Shown piece after piece: positions 36,233 to 45,337 of a DNA stretch of 64,000 nucleotides. A model generated the notes under the pieces. That model did no database searches and had not been told where the DNA came from. It worked only from the letters and a program-made list of their open reading frames with translations. Location: positions 1-64,000 of the forward strand of contig NZ_JBGFGN010000157.1 in the NCBI RefSeq assembly GCF_041224595.1, read 5' to 3'. Within the stretch, counting starts at the first letter, position 1. Every line of letters begins with the position of its first letter. The DNA is from Donghicola sp041224595 (GTDB taxonomy: Bacteria > Pseudomonadota > Alphaproteobacteria > Rhodobacterales > Rhodobacteraceae). The translations under genes and the position numbers were made by a program.

Positions 36233-36996
36233 AGCGCCCCCACAACGAATAGAGCGATCATGCAGGCGCCGACGAGGCCGTCAAACCGATCCATAAAGCC
36301 GCCATGCCCAGGGATCAGGCGCGAGCTATCCTTGACCCCTGCCCGACGCTTTAGCCAGCTCTCACCAATGTCACCGAGCTGTGCGGCAAAGGCCATTGCG
36401 GCGCTGATCGGGATCAGGACTGGACCTGCCCCAGTGGTCGCGGCAAAGAGCGCGCCGATGACACCGGCAGCCACCCAACCACCAGCGGTGCCCGACCATG
36501 TTTTCTTGGGCGACAGGCGTGGCCAGAACTTCGGACCGCCAAAGGTCTTGCCCACGAAATATCCAGCCACATCCGAGGCGATCACCACGAACAGCAGCCA
36601 AAAGACCCAGACAATGCCGGCGTCAGTGCGCAACGACACAAGCACGAAGCCGGCCAGAATGATTGCACCAGCAGCCACCCCAATCGGGAAGGGCTTGCGC
36701 ACGCCGCCGACCGTCGCGGCGATCATGCCTGCGACCACGGGCAGAATTGCAATATTCGGAAGAACCGGCAAGAACCACGTCAATACAGCCGCGAGCCCAC
36801 CGAGAAAGACAGCAACCTTGTGATCGCGGGCTTTGCCCAAGAGCCGCAACTCGTAAATCATGCAACCCACGGCAAAAGCGATCAGTGCGGAATACCACAG
36901 CCCGCCGAACCACACGCAGGCAAGGCCGACCACCAACATTACTATCGCAGAGCCCGCCCGCGGGATAAGATCAGCCCATTTTGCCGCGCTGCTCAT
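36229..36996 (-). CDS. cdsA: phosphatidate cytidylyltransferase
   Basis: Makes CDP-diacylglycerol from phosphatidate and CTP; a 255-aa integral membrane protein with about seven to eight segments. The family signature is the C-terminal SAAMAFAAQLGDIGESWLKRRAGVKDSS and PGHGGFMDRFDGL, with the metal-binding Asp residues. It overlaps uppS and dxr by four bases each. Confidence 0.95.
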   Translation of the reverse strand: MSSAAKWADLIPRAGSAIVMLVVGLACVWFGGLWYSALIAFAVGCMIYELRLLGKARDHKVAVFLGGLAAVLTWFLPVLPNIAILPVVAGMIAATVGGVRKPFPIGVAAGAIILAGFVLVSLRTDAGIVWVFWLLFVVIASDVAGYFVGKTFGGPKFWPRLSPKKTWSGTAGGWVAAGVIGALFAATTGAGPVLIPISAAMAFAAQLGDIGESWLKRRAGVKDSSRLIPGHGGFMDRFDGLVGACMIALFVVGAL

Positions 36997-37718
36997 ACCT
37001 TTACACCGCCATAGCGACGGTCGCGCTTGCAGTAGCCTGCGATGACCCCGGCAAAAACCTCGTGTGAGAAGTCAGGCCACATGGTGTCGATGAACTCATA
37101 TTCCGCGTAGGCTGATTGCCACAGCAGAAAATTCGAAATGCGCGCTTCACCACTGGTGCGGATGACCAGATCCGGATCGGGAAGCACATGGGTATCGAGA
37201 TACCGAGCCAAGGTCTCGCCATCGACGGTTTCAGGATCAACTTCACCAGCGGCGACATCCTGCGCCAAACGCTTGGTTGCGCGGGCGACCTCGTCACGGC
37301 CACCGTAGTTCAAGGCAATGGTCAGGTGCACACGGTCGTTTGTTTCGGTCAGCTGCTCCAGCTCGTCCATCAGGCTCTGGAGCTTTTGATCCAGCCGAAC
37401 ACGATCCCCGATAAAGCGCACGCGAACACCCTCGTTTTTGAGAGCGCGGGCTTCTTTGGTGATGTAGCGACGGAACAGACTCATCAGGCCAGCCACTTCG
37501 ACCTGCGTGCGTTTCCAGTTCTCGGTCGAGAAGGCAAAAATGGTCAGATACTTCACCCCCAGATCGGGGCATGCTTCGACCACTTCGCGGACACGGCGTG
37601 CGCCCGCGTGGTGCCCAAAGAGCCGGGGTTTCCCACGGCTTTGGGCCCAGCGACCGTTGCCATCCATGATGATGGCAACGTGCTCTGGTGCGTTCTTAGC
37701 GTTGGAATCGAGCGCCAT
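36993..37718 (-). CDS. uppS: undecaprenyl diphosphate synthase
   Basis: A cis-prenyltransferase making the C55 carrier for peptidoglycan and O-antigen; 241 aa. The FPP-binding and catalytic region is VAIIMDGNGRWAQSRG with the key Asp; later blocks are LTIFAFSTENW and LVIRTSGEARISNFLLWQ, the IPP site. The ATG at 37718 has GGAGG about six bases upstream; a GTG two codons earlier is too close to that site. Confidence 0.97.
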   Translation of the reverse strand: MALDSNAKNAPEHVAIIMDGNGRWAQSRGKPRLFGHHAGARRVREVVEACPDLGVKYLTIFAFSTENWKRTQVEVAGLMSLFRRYITKEARALKNEGVRVRFIGDRVRLDQKLQSLMDELEQLTETNDRVHLTIALNYGGRDEVARATKRLAQDVAAGEVDPETVDGETLARYLDTHVLPDPDLVIRTSGEARISNFLLWQSAYAEYEFIDTMWPDFSHEVFAGVIAGYCKRDRRYGGVKV

Positions 37719-37741
37719 ACGCACCCTCCTTACAATCGTAC

Positions 37742-38305
37742 TCAGACCTGCATGATTTCTTCTTGCTTGGCCTCCAAGGCCGCATCGACAGCCTTGATAT
37801 ACTTGTCAGTCAAATCCTGTACTTCGGATTCCCAGTATTTGACATCATCTTCCGAAATGCCGCTCTTGGCTTTCTTGATCTGATCCATACCGTCGCGGCG
37901 CACATTGCGCACAGAAACGCGAGCGTTTTCTGCGTACTGAGCGGCAACACGGCCCAGCTCTTTGCGGCGTTCTTCGTTCAGCTCGGGGATCGGCAGCATG
38001 ATGATGGTGCCGTTGGTCTGCGGGTTGATGCCCAGACCGCTTTCACGGATCGCTTTTTCTACGGCGCCGACCATGCTCTTGTCCCAAACGTTGATCGTAA
38101 CCATGCGGGGCTCTGGGACGTTTACGGTGCCAACTTGGTTGATAGGCGTGCGCTGACCATAGGCCTCGACCATGATCGGCTCTAGCATGGAGCCCGATGC
38201 ACGACCGGTCCGCAGAGATGCAAATTCGGTACGCAGCGCGCCCATTGCACCATCCATGCGGCGGGTCAGATCATCCACGTCCAGTTCAAACTCTTCATCA
38301 GCCAT
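37742..38305 (-). CDS. frr: ribosome recycling factor
   Basis: Splits post-termination ribosomes together with EF-G; 187 aa. It has the three-helix bundle pattern and the conserved segments LRTGRASGSMLEPIMVEAYG, TINVWDKSMVGAVEKAI and RVSVRNVRRDGMDQIKK. It lies between pyrH (84-base gap) and uppS (23-base gap), the standard order. Confidence 0.97.
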   Translation of the reverse strand: MADEEFELDVDDLTRRMDGAMGALRTEFASLRTGRASGSMLEPIMVEAYGQRTPINQVGTVNVPEPRMVTINVWDKSMVGAVEKAIRESGLGINPQTNGTIIMLPIPELNEERRKELGRVAAQYAENARVSVRNVRRDGMDQIKKAKSGISEDDVKYWESEVQDLTDKYIKAVDAALEAKQEEIMQV

Positions 38306-38389
38306 TATATGCTCTTTCCTGATTGGGGCGTGCTCCGTGACAACGCCCTGTCTTGGTTTATGCAGCGGTGGGCGCGGCCCGCGCTGTCT

Positions 38390-39124
38390 TTATGAATGGA
38401 CCGAGGTATAGGTGCCTTGGCCTGCAAGGATACCCCGGAAGCCGCCGGGTTCGTCCAGCGAGAATACGATGATCGGCAAATTGTTATCACGCGCCAGCGC
38501 GATCGCACTCGCATCCATAACACCCAAGTGCTGTGCCAGCACCTCGTCATAGGTCACAGAATCATAGCGCTTGGCATCCTCGTGCTTCTTGGGGTCTTTG
38601 TCGTAGACGCCATCGACCTTGGTACCTTTGAAGATTGCCTCGCAGGCCATCTCGTTGGCGCGCAGGGTCGCTGCGGTATCTGTGGTAAAGTACGGGTTGC
38701 CGGTGCCCCCTGCAAAGATGCAGACGCGCTTCTTCTCAAGGTGACGGACCGCACGGCGACGGATATAGGGCTCTGCCACTTCGTCCATACGGATCGCGCT
38801 GATCACGCGGGTGAACACGCCCAACTCTTCCAGAGCGGACTGCATAGCAAGTGCGTTCATGATGGTGGCGAGCATACCCATGTAGTCTGCGGTGGTCCGC
38901 TCCATGCCCTGAGCCGAGCCGGACAGGCCGCGGAAAATATTGCCGCCCCCGATGACCATACAAATTTCGACACCAAGATCGTGTACCGATTTGACCTCGC
39001 GCGCGATGCGCTGAACGGTCGGGGGGTGCAGACCAAAGCCCTGATCGCCCATCAAGGCCTCACCAGAAATCTTCAGCAGAACGCGTTTAAACTTGGGCTG
39101 TAGGCTGTCGGGCGTATTATCCAT
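38390..39124 (-). CDS. pyrH: UMP kinase
   Basis: Phosphorylates UMP to UDP; hexameric amino-acid-kinase fold, 244 aa. The N-terminal RVLLKISGEALMGDQGFG, the glycine-rich VIGGGNIFRGL and FAGGTGNPYFTTDTAA are diagnostic. First gene of the operon running to lpxB. Only 38 bases separate it from the divergent miaA ORF start, so its promoter must overlap the 5' end of that frame. tsf and rpsB, which often precede it, are not here. Confidence 0.97.
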   Translation of the reverse strand: MDNTPDSLQPKFKRVLLKISGEALMGDQGFGLHPPTVQRIAREVKSVHDLGVEICMVIGGGNIFRGLSGSAQGMERTTADYMGMLATIMNALAMQSALEELGVFTRVISAIRMDEVAEPYIRRRAVRHLEKKRVCIFAGGTGNPYFTTDTAATLRANEMACEAIFKGTKVDGVYDKDPKKHEDAKRYDSVTYDEVLAQHLGVMDASAIALARDNNLPIIVFSLDEPGGFRGILAGQGTYTSVHS

Positions 39125-39162
39125 CGAAGATCCTCAGGCGATGTCTTTCAGTCGGGCGCAAA

Positions 39163-40119
39163 ATGTCGGAAAACGCGCACGGGATCAATGCAGAACCCAA
39201 GACATTACCAATTCGGAGTGCCCTCTTGCCCGATGCACTGAACAGCTTTGATATCTCGACCATCGCGCCAGACCAGCCAGTGCTTATCGCCGGGCCAACG
39301 GCCAGTGGGAAATCTGCGCTCGCGTTACGGATCGCAGAGTCTCAGGGCGGTATCATCGTGAACGCGGATGCATTGCAAGTTTTTGCCGGCTGGCGCGTGC
39401 TAACAGCACGCCCGGACGACCATGATCTGGCATTGGCCCCCCATCATCTGTACGGCCACGTTCCCCTAGAGGCGGACTATTCCGTGGGACATTGGCTGCG
39501 CGATGTTGCGCCCTACCTCGAAAATGGCCCCCGCCCCATCATCGTAGGCGGCACAGGACTCTACTTTACGGCACTTACCGAGGGACTGGCGGACATTCCA
39601 GCAACACCCCCTGACGTGCGGCGATTGGCCGATGAACGCGTCCGCACCGAAGGTTTCGAAGCACTGCTTGCAGAGCTTGATTCGAAAAGCGCAGCACGTC
39701 TAGATCAGCAAAATCCGATGCGGGTCCAACGGGCTTGGGAAGTGCTCAGCGCCACGGGCAAGGGAATTGCCGACTGGCAAGATGACACGCCCGCGCCCCT
39801 GCTCCCCCTATCCAAATGTAAGCCGATCGCCCTGATGCCCGACCGCGAATGGCTGAATCACCGGATCGCAAAACGCTTTGATTTGATGCTGGAACAGGGT
39901 GCTCTGGAAGAAGCTCGCAAGATTTCGCCGATTTGGAACCCGAACTGGCAATCTTCTAAGGCAATCGGTGCAAGAGAATTAATCGCCCATGTAAATGGGG
40001 GAATCTCCCTAGAAACTGCGCGAAATGAAGCTGTTATATCCAGTCGGCAGTACGCCAAACGCCAAAGAAGCTGGCTTAGAAGCAAGATGTCAAACTGGCT
40101 TAGACTTGATCTAGACTAA
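39163..40119 (+). CDS. miaA: tRNA dimethylallyltransferase
   Basis: Adds the dimethylallyl group to A37 of tRNAs that read UNN codons; up to 318 aa. P-loop IAGPTASGKSALAL, the DALQVFAGWRVLTARP segment and IIVGGTGLYFTAL are characteristic. The start is uncertain. The ATG at 39163 has no clear ribosome binding site, while an in-frame TTG at 39226 has GGAG seven bases upstream and leaves room for promoters between it and pyrH. The shorter form (297 aa) is quite possible. Confidence 0.93.
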   Translation: MSENAHGINAEPKTLPIRSALLPDALNSFDISTIAPDQPVLIAGPTASGKSALALRIAESQGGIIVNADALQVFAGWRVLTARPDDHDLALAPHHLYGHVPLEADYSVGHWLRDVAPYLENGPRPIIVGGTGLYFTALTEGLADIPATPPDVRRLADERVRTEGFEALLAELDSKSAARLDQQNPMRVQRAWEVLSATGKGIADWQDDTPAPLLPLSKCKPIALMPDREWLNHRIAKRFDLMLEQGALEEARKISPIWNPNWQSSKAIGARELIAHVNGGISLETARNEAVISSRQYAKRQRSWLRSKMSNWLRLDLD

Positions 40120-40185
40120 AGTTGGCTCTCTACTGTCCGAGTAGGTTGAATAACAACCCCTTTGGATACTTACAGATCGCACAAC

Positions 40186-41037
40186 ATGAACCACGCGCTG
40201 ATAATCAATCCGACCGAAACCGGACAATGGCCTCTGCGGGACGGCAATACGCCCGTACGCTTCCAGTCCCTGAGTCAGTTTTTCAACGGACCGGCGTGGA
40301 AACGCAGTGCGATGCACGGGTACAAGGACCATCTGTTGATCTGGGTCACGCGCGGTCAGGGGCGCATGGTACTTGGTGGAGCGCGCAGCGGGTACACCAG
40401 CCACAACGCGATTTTCGTGCCCGCGGGCACGATGCTCAAGTTCGAGTGTGGGTCTCAGTGCTATGGCACCGTTATGCGGATTTCTTCATCGTTGATCGTG
40501 GGGCTGCCTCAAAAAGCTCTGCACTTGCGGGTACGGAATGGTGCCGATCAGTGCGAATTGACCGGCCATCTCGAGGTGCTACAGCAAGAACTTGAAAGCC
40601 AGCGCGCGCGCTCCGAGCGCGCGGCCATTTGCTTGCTAGGCCTCGTATCGGTTTGGCTAGAGCGCCAATGCGCAGAGGGCGCGCTTGGCTCGGCACCGCG
40701 GAATCGCGAGGCAGCAGAAACGGTCAGCGCGTTCACCAACCTGATCGAGGCCAACTACGCCTCCGGCCGTAACATCGATGATTATGCAAAAGAATTGGAT
40801 CGCACGCCTGTCGAATTGGACCGCTTCTGCAAAGAGATGTGCGACCTGTCGGGCGAAGAAATCCTGAGCCAGCGCATTCACTACGCCGCTCAGGAAGCGT
40901 TGGCCAATAGCTCTGCCAGCTTCCAGCAAGTGGCCAAGGATCTCGGGTTCAGCTCTCCGGCCAATTTCACGCAGAACTTTGAGGATGTAACTGGCGAGTC
41001 ACCCGAAAGCTTCCGCGCCCGGGCATCGGCGGCCTGA
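40186..41037 (+). CDS. AraC-family transcriptional regulator
   Basis: A 283-aa regulator with an N-terminal cupin-like sensing region (WVTRGQGRMVLGG, FVPAGTMLKFECG) and a C-terminal double helix-turn-helix. The second HTH is clear (SFQQVAKDLGFSSPANFTQNFEDVTGESP); the first (NIDDYAKELDRTPVELDRFCKEM) is less canonical. Start ATG at 40186; an upstream TTG gives eight more residues. It sits directly before a peptide-type ABC binding protein, but a terminator at 41067-41094 separates them. Its ligand is unknown. Confidence 0.85.
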   Translation: MNHALIINPTETGQWPLRDGNTPVRFQSLSQFFNGPAWKRSAMHGYKDHLLIWVTRGQGRMVLGGARSGYTSHNAIFVPAGTMLKFECGSQCYGTVMRISSSLIVGLPQKALHLRVRNGADQCELTGHLEVLQQELESQRARSERAAICLLGLVSVWLERQCAEGALGSAPRNREAAETVSAFTNLIEANYASGRNIDDYAKELDRTPVELDRFCKEMCDLSGEEILSQRIHYAAQEALANSSASFQQVAKDLGFSSPANFTQNFEDVTGESPESFRARASAA

Positions 41038-41066
41038 CCCACAACACACACACCGGTGATTTTGCG

Positions 41067-41094
41067 ACGGAGCGGTTGACCCGCTCCGTTTTTC
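41067..41094 (+). terminator. intrinsic terminator after the AraC-type gene
   Basis: The 9-bp perfect stem ACGGAGCGG / CCGCTCCGT with a five-base loop is followed by five T residues. It lies 30 bases past the regulator stop and about 70 bases before the binding-protein start, so the latter probably has its own promoter. Confidence 0.9.
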
Positions 41095-41165
41095 TGTGCG
41101 CAATCAGAAAGAAAGGACGCAGGAGACGGCACACGCCGCCCCGCTCCCGACGCAAAGAGGCTCAT

Positions 41166-42848
41166 ATGACGCGCAAAACCCTCACCGATGCTCCGATGCA
41201 CCCCGCAATTGCAGGACTGCGCCAACAGCTGAACCAAGGGCATCTGAGTCGGCGAGAATTTCTGGCATATGCGACGAGCTTGGGCGCGACATCCGCGGCG
41301 GCTCTGGGAATGGCGGGCCTGCCGCACGTGGCATCCGCGCAAGAGGCCGCACCACTGCCCGAAACCGAGGTTTTGAATTGCCAGATGCGTGTCCTGTCGT
41401 TTAGTGACCCGCGCCTTATGGATTGGCCTGAACAAGGCAATATTGCACGTGGACTTTGCGAAAACCTAGTGCGCTGGCGAACCGATCACACGTTCGAACC
41501 GTGGCTGCTCGAAGCATGGGAAGTCTCTGAAGATGCGCAAACTTACACACTGACGCTACGGCAGGGCGCAACCTGGTCGAATGGCGATGCCGTGACCGCC
41601 TCGGATATCGCTTACAATTTCAGCCGTTGGTGCAATCGCAGCGTGAGCGGTAACTCTATGGCCAACCGGATGAGCGCATTGATCGACAATAGTACAGGGC
41701 AGCTCGCAGACACAGCCATTGAAATCTTGGACAATCGCACGCTCGTTTTGTCATTGTCGCGGCCGGACGTCGCATTGATTGCGAGTCTGTCGGACTACCC
41801 TGCCTTGGTCGTCCATCCCAGTTTTGACGAGACCGGTGCGGATCTTTTGGCCAACCCGATCGGCACGGGGCCTTACATGATCACCACCTTTGTCGAAGGC
41901 AGCCGTGCGGTGCTGACCAAACGCGAGGGGTGGTGGGGCGGCACCCCTGCCCTCGGACAGATCACCTATTTGGATCTAGGGACCGATCCCGCCGTCTTTG
42001 TCCGTGCGTTCCAAGAGGGCGAAATCGATATGGTGCACGAAACCAGCGCAACCTATATCGAGACCTTTGACGCCATGGATCTGTTCCGGTCCGAGGTCGA
42101 CACCTCGGCGACCTTGGTCTGCCGCGCCAATCGCAACTACGAGCAAGACGGCGTCAAGGTCTTTGACGATCCGCGTGTCCGGCGCGCACTGGCGATGGCA
42201 GTCGATAACAGGATCGTCCTCGAACTGGGATATGCCAATCACGGCCGCGTTGCCGAGAACCATCCAGTCGCGCCGCGTCACCCTGAATATGTGGCCAAAC
42301 CAGTCCCAGAAAGAGACCCAAAAGCTGCGCGCGCGCTCATGGCAGCCGCTGGTCAATGGGCCACTTCGTTCGAGTTGGTCACCGTTGACGATGACTGGAG
42401 CGCCGCCTCGGGGGACGCGCTTGCGGTGCAAATGCGGGATGCGGACCTCAAGGTTTCACGCCGCCGGATGCATGGTCAGGAGTTCCGCAAAAGGTGGAAA
42501 GATCACGGACTGTCCTGCACTCAATGGAACGCGCGACCTCTCGCCATCCAAATACTTAGCTTAGGTTACAAGTCAGACTCGGTGTGGAACGAGTGTGGGA
42601 TCGCAAACGAAGAGCTTGATACTCTGATCGAAGAGGCATCTGGCCTGACCAACATCGAATCGCGGCGCGATGTTATCAGCCGGATCGAAGACATCCTGAT
42701 CGAAGATGGCGCGATCATCTTGCCCTATTGGCGCAGGCTCTACCGTCACATGCGCCGAGGGATCGGCGGCACCGTCATGCACCAAGCCCTCGAGCATCAC
42801 CACGATCTGTGGTTCAGAACCACGGTTCCAGTTACTGACCCAGAATAG
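41166..42848 (+). CDS. ABC transporter substrate-binding protein, family 5 (peptide/nickel type), Tat-exported
   Basis: A 560-aa periplasmic binding protein. The twin-arginine signal SRREFLAYATSLGATSAAAL is followed by cleavage near ASAQEA. The mature part shows the SBP_bac_5 pattern: IARGLCENLVRWRTDHTFEPWLLEAW, LTLRQGATWSNGDAVTASDIAYNF (in part) and FDDPRVRRALAMAVDN. The start at 41166 has AAGAGG upstream. No permease or ATPase gene is next to it, so it is an orphan that must dock to a transporter encoded elsewhere or act in sensing. The gene after it is on the other strand and overlaps its 3' end by 17 bases. Confidence 0.9.
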   Translation: MTRKTLTDAPMHPAIAGLRQQLNQGHLSRREFLAYATSLGATSAAALGMAGLPHVASAQEAAPLPETEVLNCQMRVLSFSDPRLMDWPEQGNIARGLCENLVRWRTDHTFEPWLLEAWEVSEDAQTYTLTLRQGATWSNGDAVTASDIAYNFSRWCNRSVSGNSMANRMSALIDNSTGQLADTAIEILDNRTLVLSLSRPDVALIASLSDYPALVVHPSFDETGADLLANPIGTGPYMITTFVEGSRAVLTKREGWWGGTPALGQITYLDLGTDPAVFVRAFQEGEIDMVHETSATYIETFDAMDLFRSEVDTSATLVCRANRNYEQDGVKVFDDPRVRRALAMAVDNRIVLELGYANHGRVAENHPVAPRHPEYVAKPVPERDPKAARALMAAAGQWATSFELVTVDDDWSAASGDALAVQMRDADLKVSRRRMHGQEFRKRWKDHGLSCTQWNARPLAIQILSLGYKSDSVWNECGIANEELDTLIEEASGLTNIESRRDVISRIEDILIEDGAIILPYWRRLYRHMRRGIGGTVMHQALEHHHDLWFRTTVPVTDPE

Positions 42849-43440
42849 CTGCGACGTAGGCGCGGGTCTCTTTGTACGGGGGCACACCATTGTGCTTCTT
42901 CACAGCTTGCGGGCCCGCATTGTACGCCGCGAGGGCCAGTTTCCAGTCACGGAACTCTTCGTACTGTGTGGCTAGATAACGCGCACCGCCCTCAAGGTTC
43001 TGCACAGGATCATGGGGATCCACGCCAAGCAGGCGCGCCGTTCCCGGCATCAACTGGGCAAGGCCCAACGCCCCCTTGTGGGATTTGGCGCGCGCGTTCC
43101 ACGCGGATTCGCGCTGCACGAGACGGGCGAACAGATCTTCGGGAATGCCGTGTTTCCGTGCCGCTTCCTTGGCCATCGCCAGATAGGGTCCGCTGTAGCG
43201 CCCGCGATACTTCGGGCTGCTATGTTTCGTCGGTGTAATAACGGACGGTGGCATCAGCTTGATCGAGGCTGCGTATTGCGTCGCAGCACGCCCATCGAGC
43301 ACCGCAGTTTGCGTCCGAAACGCGGCCATCCGCGCACGGGAGCCAGCAGTGTCCGCCAGAGCAAATTCAGCCAAAGATGTGATCGAAATCGAAAAAACAA
43401 ATGCAGTCGTCGCGAAGGTCCGGATCGTAGAATGACGCAT
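42832..43440 (-). CDS. lytic transglycosylase (SLT domain)
   Basis: A 202-aa secreted peptidoglycan lyase. A signal peptide (TFATTAFVFSISITSLAEFALA) is followed by about 60 variable residues and a C-terminal SLT domain. The domain has catalytic Glu111 in LVQRESAWNARA, then GALGLAQLMPGTARLLGV, NLEGGARYL and ALAAYNAGPQAV. Family 1 type, similar to the C terminus of Slt70. Start MRHSTIRTF at 43440 has GAGGGG upstream. Its 3' end overlaps that of the convergent binding-protein gene. Confidence 0.92.
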   Translation of the reverse strand: MRHSTIRTFATTAFVFSISITSLAEFALADTAGSRARMAAFRTQTAVLDGRAATQYAASIKLMPPSVITPTKHSSPKYRGRYSGPYLAMAKEAARKHGIPEDLFARLVQRESAWNARAKSHKGALGLAQLMPGTARLLGVDPHDPVQNLEGGARYLATQYEEFRDWKLALAAYNAGPQAVKKHNGVPPYKETRAYVAAILGQ

Positions 43441-43586
43441 GGACAGCCCCTCGTTGAAAAAACTAAACGGACCATAGACAAAACTGCCGATTTTTCCAAG
43501 CGGCACGGGAACAGGGTTTTTGAAGGACACGGGTTTGTGTAAGCCTGCCCTGAACACGACGGATTAAGGATTCGAAAGGGACCACT

Positions 43587-44099
43587 ATGGCCGGATCGGT
43601 AAACAAGGTTATTCTGGTAGGAAATCTGGGACGCGACCCTGAGGTGCGCAGCTTCCAGAACGGCGGCAAAGTGGCCAACCTGCGTATTGCGACCTCGGAA
43701 ACTTGGCGGGACCGCAACTCTGGCGAGCGCCGCGAGCGCACCGAATGGCACACCGTCGCGATCTTTTCTGAGCCACTGGTGAAGTTAGCAGAGCAGTATC
43801 TGCGCAAAGGCTCCAAGGTGTATATCGAAGGTCAACTTGAGACCCGCAAATGGCAGGACCAGTCCGGTCAGGACCGTTATTCGACCGAGGTAGTGCTGCG
43901 CCCCTATCGCGGCGAGCTGACCATGTTGGACGGCCGCAATGACGGAGGCCAAGGCGGTGGTGGCGGCAACTACGGCGGCGGTCAGGGTGGCGGCTACGGC
44001 GGCGGTTATGACAGCGGACCGTCTGACAACGGCGGCGGCTACGGCGGCGGTCAAGGGGGCGGCGGAGGCCGTGATCTGGACGACGAAATTCCGTTCTAA
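43587..44099 (+). CDS. ssb: single-stranded DNA-binding protein
   Basis: A 170-aa SSB. The OB fold occupies residues 1-110 (SVNKVILVGNLGRDPEVRS, then EWHTVAIFSEPLVKLAEQYL). A long Gly-rich linker of GGG, GGY and GGQ repeats follows, and the protein-binding tail ends in DLDDEIPF. Monocistronic, with a strong terminator directly after. Confidence 0.97.
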   Translation: MAGSVNKVILVGNLGRDPEVRSFQNGGKVANLRIATSETWRDRNSGERRERTEWHTVAIFSEPLVKLAEQYLRKGSKVYIEGQLETRKWQDQSGQDRYSTEVVLRPYRGELTMLDGRNDGGQGGGGGNYGGGQGGGYGGGYDSGPSDNGGGYGGGQGGGGGRDLDDEIPF

Positions 44100-44110
44100 G
44101 TAGAACGTGT

Positions 44111-44136
44111 GGGGGCCTTCGGGCCCCTTTCTTTTT
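44111..44136 (+). terminator. ssb terminator
   Basis: Stem GGGGCC / GGCCCC with a TTCG tetraloop (44112-44127), followed by the T-rich TTTCTTTTT. It starts 12 bases past the ssb stop. Confidence 0.9.
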
Positions 44137-44166
44137 GCTTGGAATTTGTGGCAGGCGGCGTGCCGT

Positions 44167-44190
44167 GAGTATTTTGGGCAAAAAGAAGCA
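44167..44190. repeat. intergenic repeat (copy 2, short form)
   Basis: GAGTATTTTGGGCAAAAAGAAG matches 21 of 22 bases of the unit at the end of the repeat upstream of the cysteine desulfurase gene (8462-8483 on the minus strand). The GC-rich hairpins of copy 1 are missing here. Confidence 0.55.
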
Positions 44191-44215
44191 TAAAGGCCCG
44201 CACGAACGGCGGGCC
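44191..44215 (-). terminator. aroB terminator
   Basis: On the minus strand the stem GGCCCGC / GCGGGCC (7-base loop) is followed by TTTATGCTTCTTTTT. It begins 10 bases after the aroB stop. Confidence 0.75.
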
Positions 44216-44224
44216 ATTGGGAAT

Positions 44225-45337
44225 TTAGCGGGCGTCGAGCGCTTCTTGGAGGAGCGTTCGGACCATGTCGCGGGGGACGTCGGACGTGACAAACGCCTTT
44301 CCGATGCCGCGGGCAAGGATGAAGCGGAGTTGGCCGTCGATGACCTTTTTGTCTTGCCCCATCAGGTCGAGGAGTTTGTCCGCATCCGGCAAATCGCCGG
44401 GGATATCGGCGAGGTCGACTTTGGTGCCCATTTCACGCAGATGCTGGCGCAGGCGCGAGGGGTCTTCTTGCGGGCAGAGACCAAGGCGCGACGATAGTTC
44501 AAAGGCAAGCGCACAGCCAATCGCAACGCCTTCGCCGTGGAGAAGGCGGTCTGAATAGCCAGTGGCAGCTTCGAACGCATGGCAGAAAGTGTGGCCAAGG
44601 TTCAGGAGCGCACGGTCGCCCTGCTCGGTCTCGTCGCGCAGGACAATCTCCGCCTTCATCTCAACCGAGCGTTTGACCGCGTAGATGCGGGCCTCCACAT
44701 CACCGGCAGCCATTTTGGGCGCGTTCTTTTCGAGCCACTCAAAGAAGTTCCCATCCCCTAGGAGGCCGTATTTCACCACTTCGCCGTAGCCCGCGAGGAA
44801 ATCACGGGGCGCCAGGGTTTGCAGGGCATCCGTATCGGCGAGCACAAGGCTGGGTTGGTGAAATGCACCAACGAGGTTCTTGCCATGGGGCGTATTGATT
44901 CCGGTTTTCCCACCGACCGAACTGTCCACTTGGGCCAGCAGCGATGTCGGGATTTGCACAAACCGCACACCGCGGCGCAGGACCGATGCGGCAAAGCCGA
45001 CCAAATCGCCGATCACACCGCCGCCCAAAGCCACGACCACATCGCGGCGCTCGACCTGTTCAGAGAGCAGCCATTCGACGGTGCGGGTGAAGTGAGGCCA
45101 GCTTTTGGTCCCTTCGCCTGCGGGCAAAGTCAGGGAGGTCATGGCGATGCCCTCAGCCACCAGCCCCGCGCGCAGAGTTTCCAGATGGATGGCGCCCACG
45201 TTTTCGTCCGTGACGACGGCGACCTTTTTCCGGCGCAGCAAGGGTGCAATTTCAGCGCCCGCGCTAGCGATCAGACCTTGGCCCACGCGGATGTTGTATT
45301 CTCGGCCAGGCAGCGGGACAGAGACGGTTTCAATCAT
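44225..45337 (-). CDS. aroB: 3-dehydroquinate synthase
   Basis: Second step of the shikimate pathway, NAD- and Zn/Co-dependent; 370 aa. NAD site VALGGGVIGDLVGFAAS and substrate site PTSLLAQVDSSVGGKTGIN are clear, and zinc ligands lie in LNLGHTFCHAFE and LLHGEGVAIG. The start at 45337 overlaps aroK by eight bases with GGAGG inside the aroK end; an ATG six codons earlier is less likely. aroK and aroB form one operon. Confidence 0.97.
   Translation of the reverse strand: MIETVSVPLPGREYNIRVGQGLIASAGAEIAPLLRRKKVAVVTDENVGAIHLETLRAGLVAEGIAMTSLTLPAGEGTKSWPHFTRTVEWLLSEQVERRDVVVALGGGVIGDLVGFAASVLRRGVRFVQIPTSLLAQVDSSVGGKTGINTPHGKNLVGAFHQPSLVLADTDALQTLAPRDFLAGYGEVVKYGLLGDGNFFEWLEKNAPKMAAGDVEARIYAVKRSVEMKAEIVLRDETEQGDRALLNLGHTFCHAFEAATGYSDRLLHGEGVAIGCALAFELSSRLGLCPQEDPSRLRQHLREMGTKVDLADIPGDLPDADKLLDLMGQDKKVIDGQLRFILARGIGKAFVTSDVPRDMVRTLLQEALDAR

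Noticed and set aside
43960..44070. GGC-rich tandem repeats
   Set aside because: These encode the Gly-rich linker of SSB and are explained by its coding sequence; not a CRISPR or a satellite.
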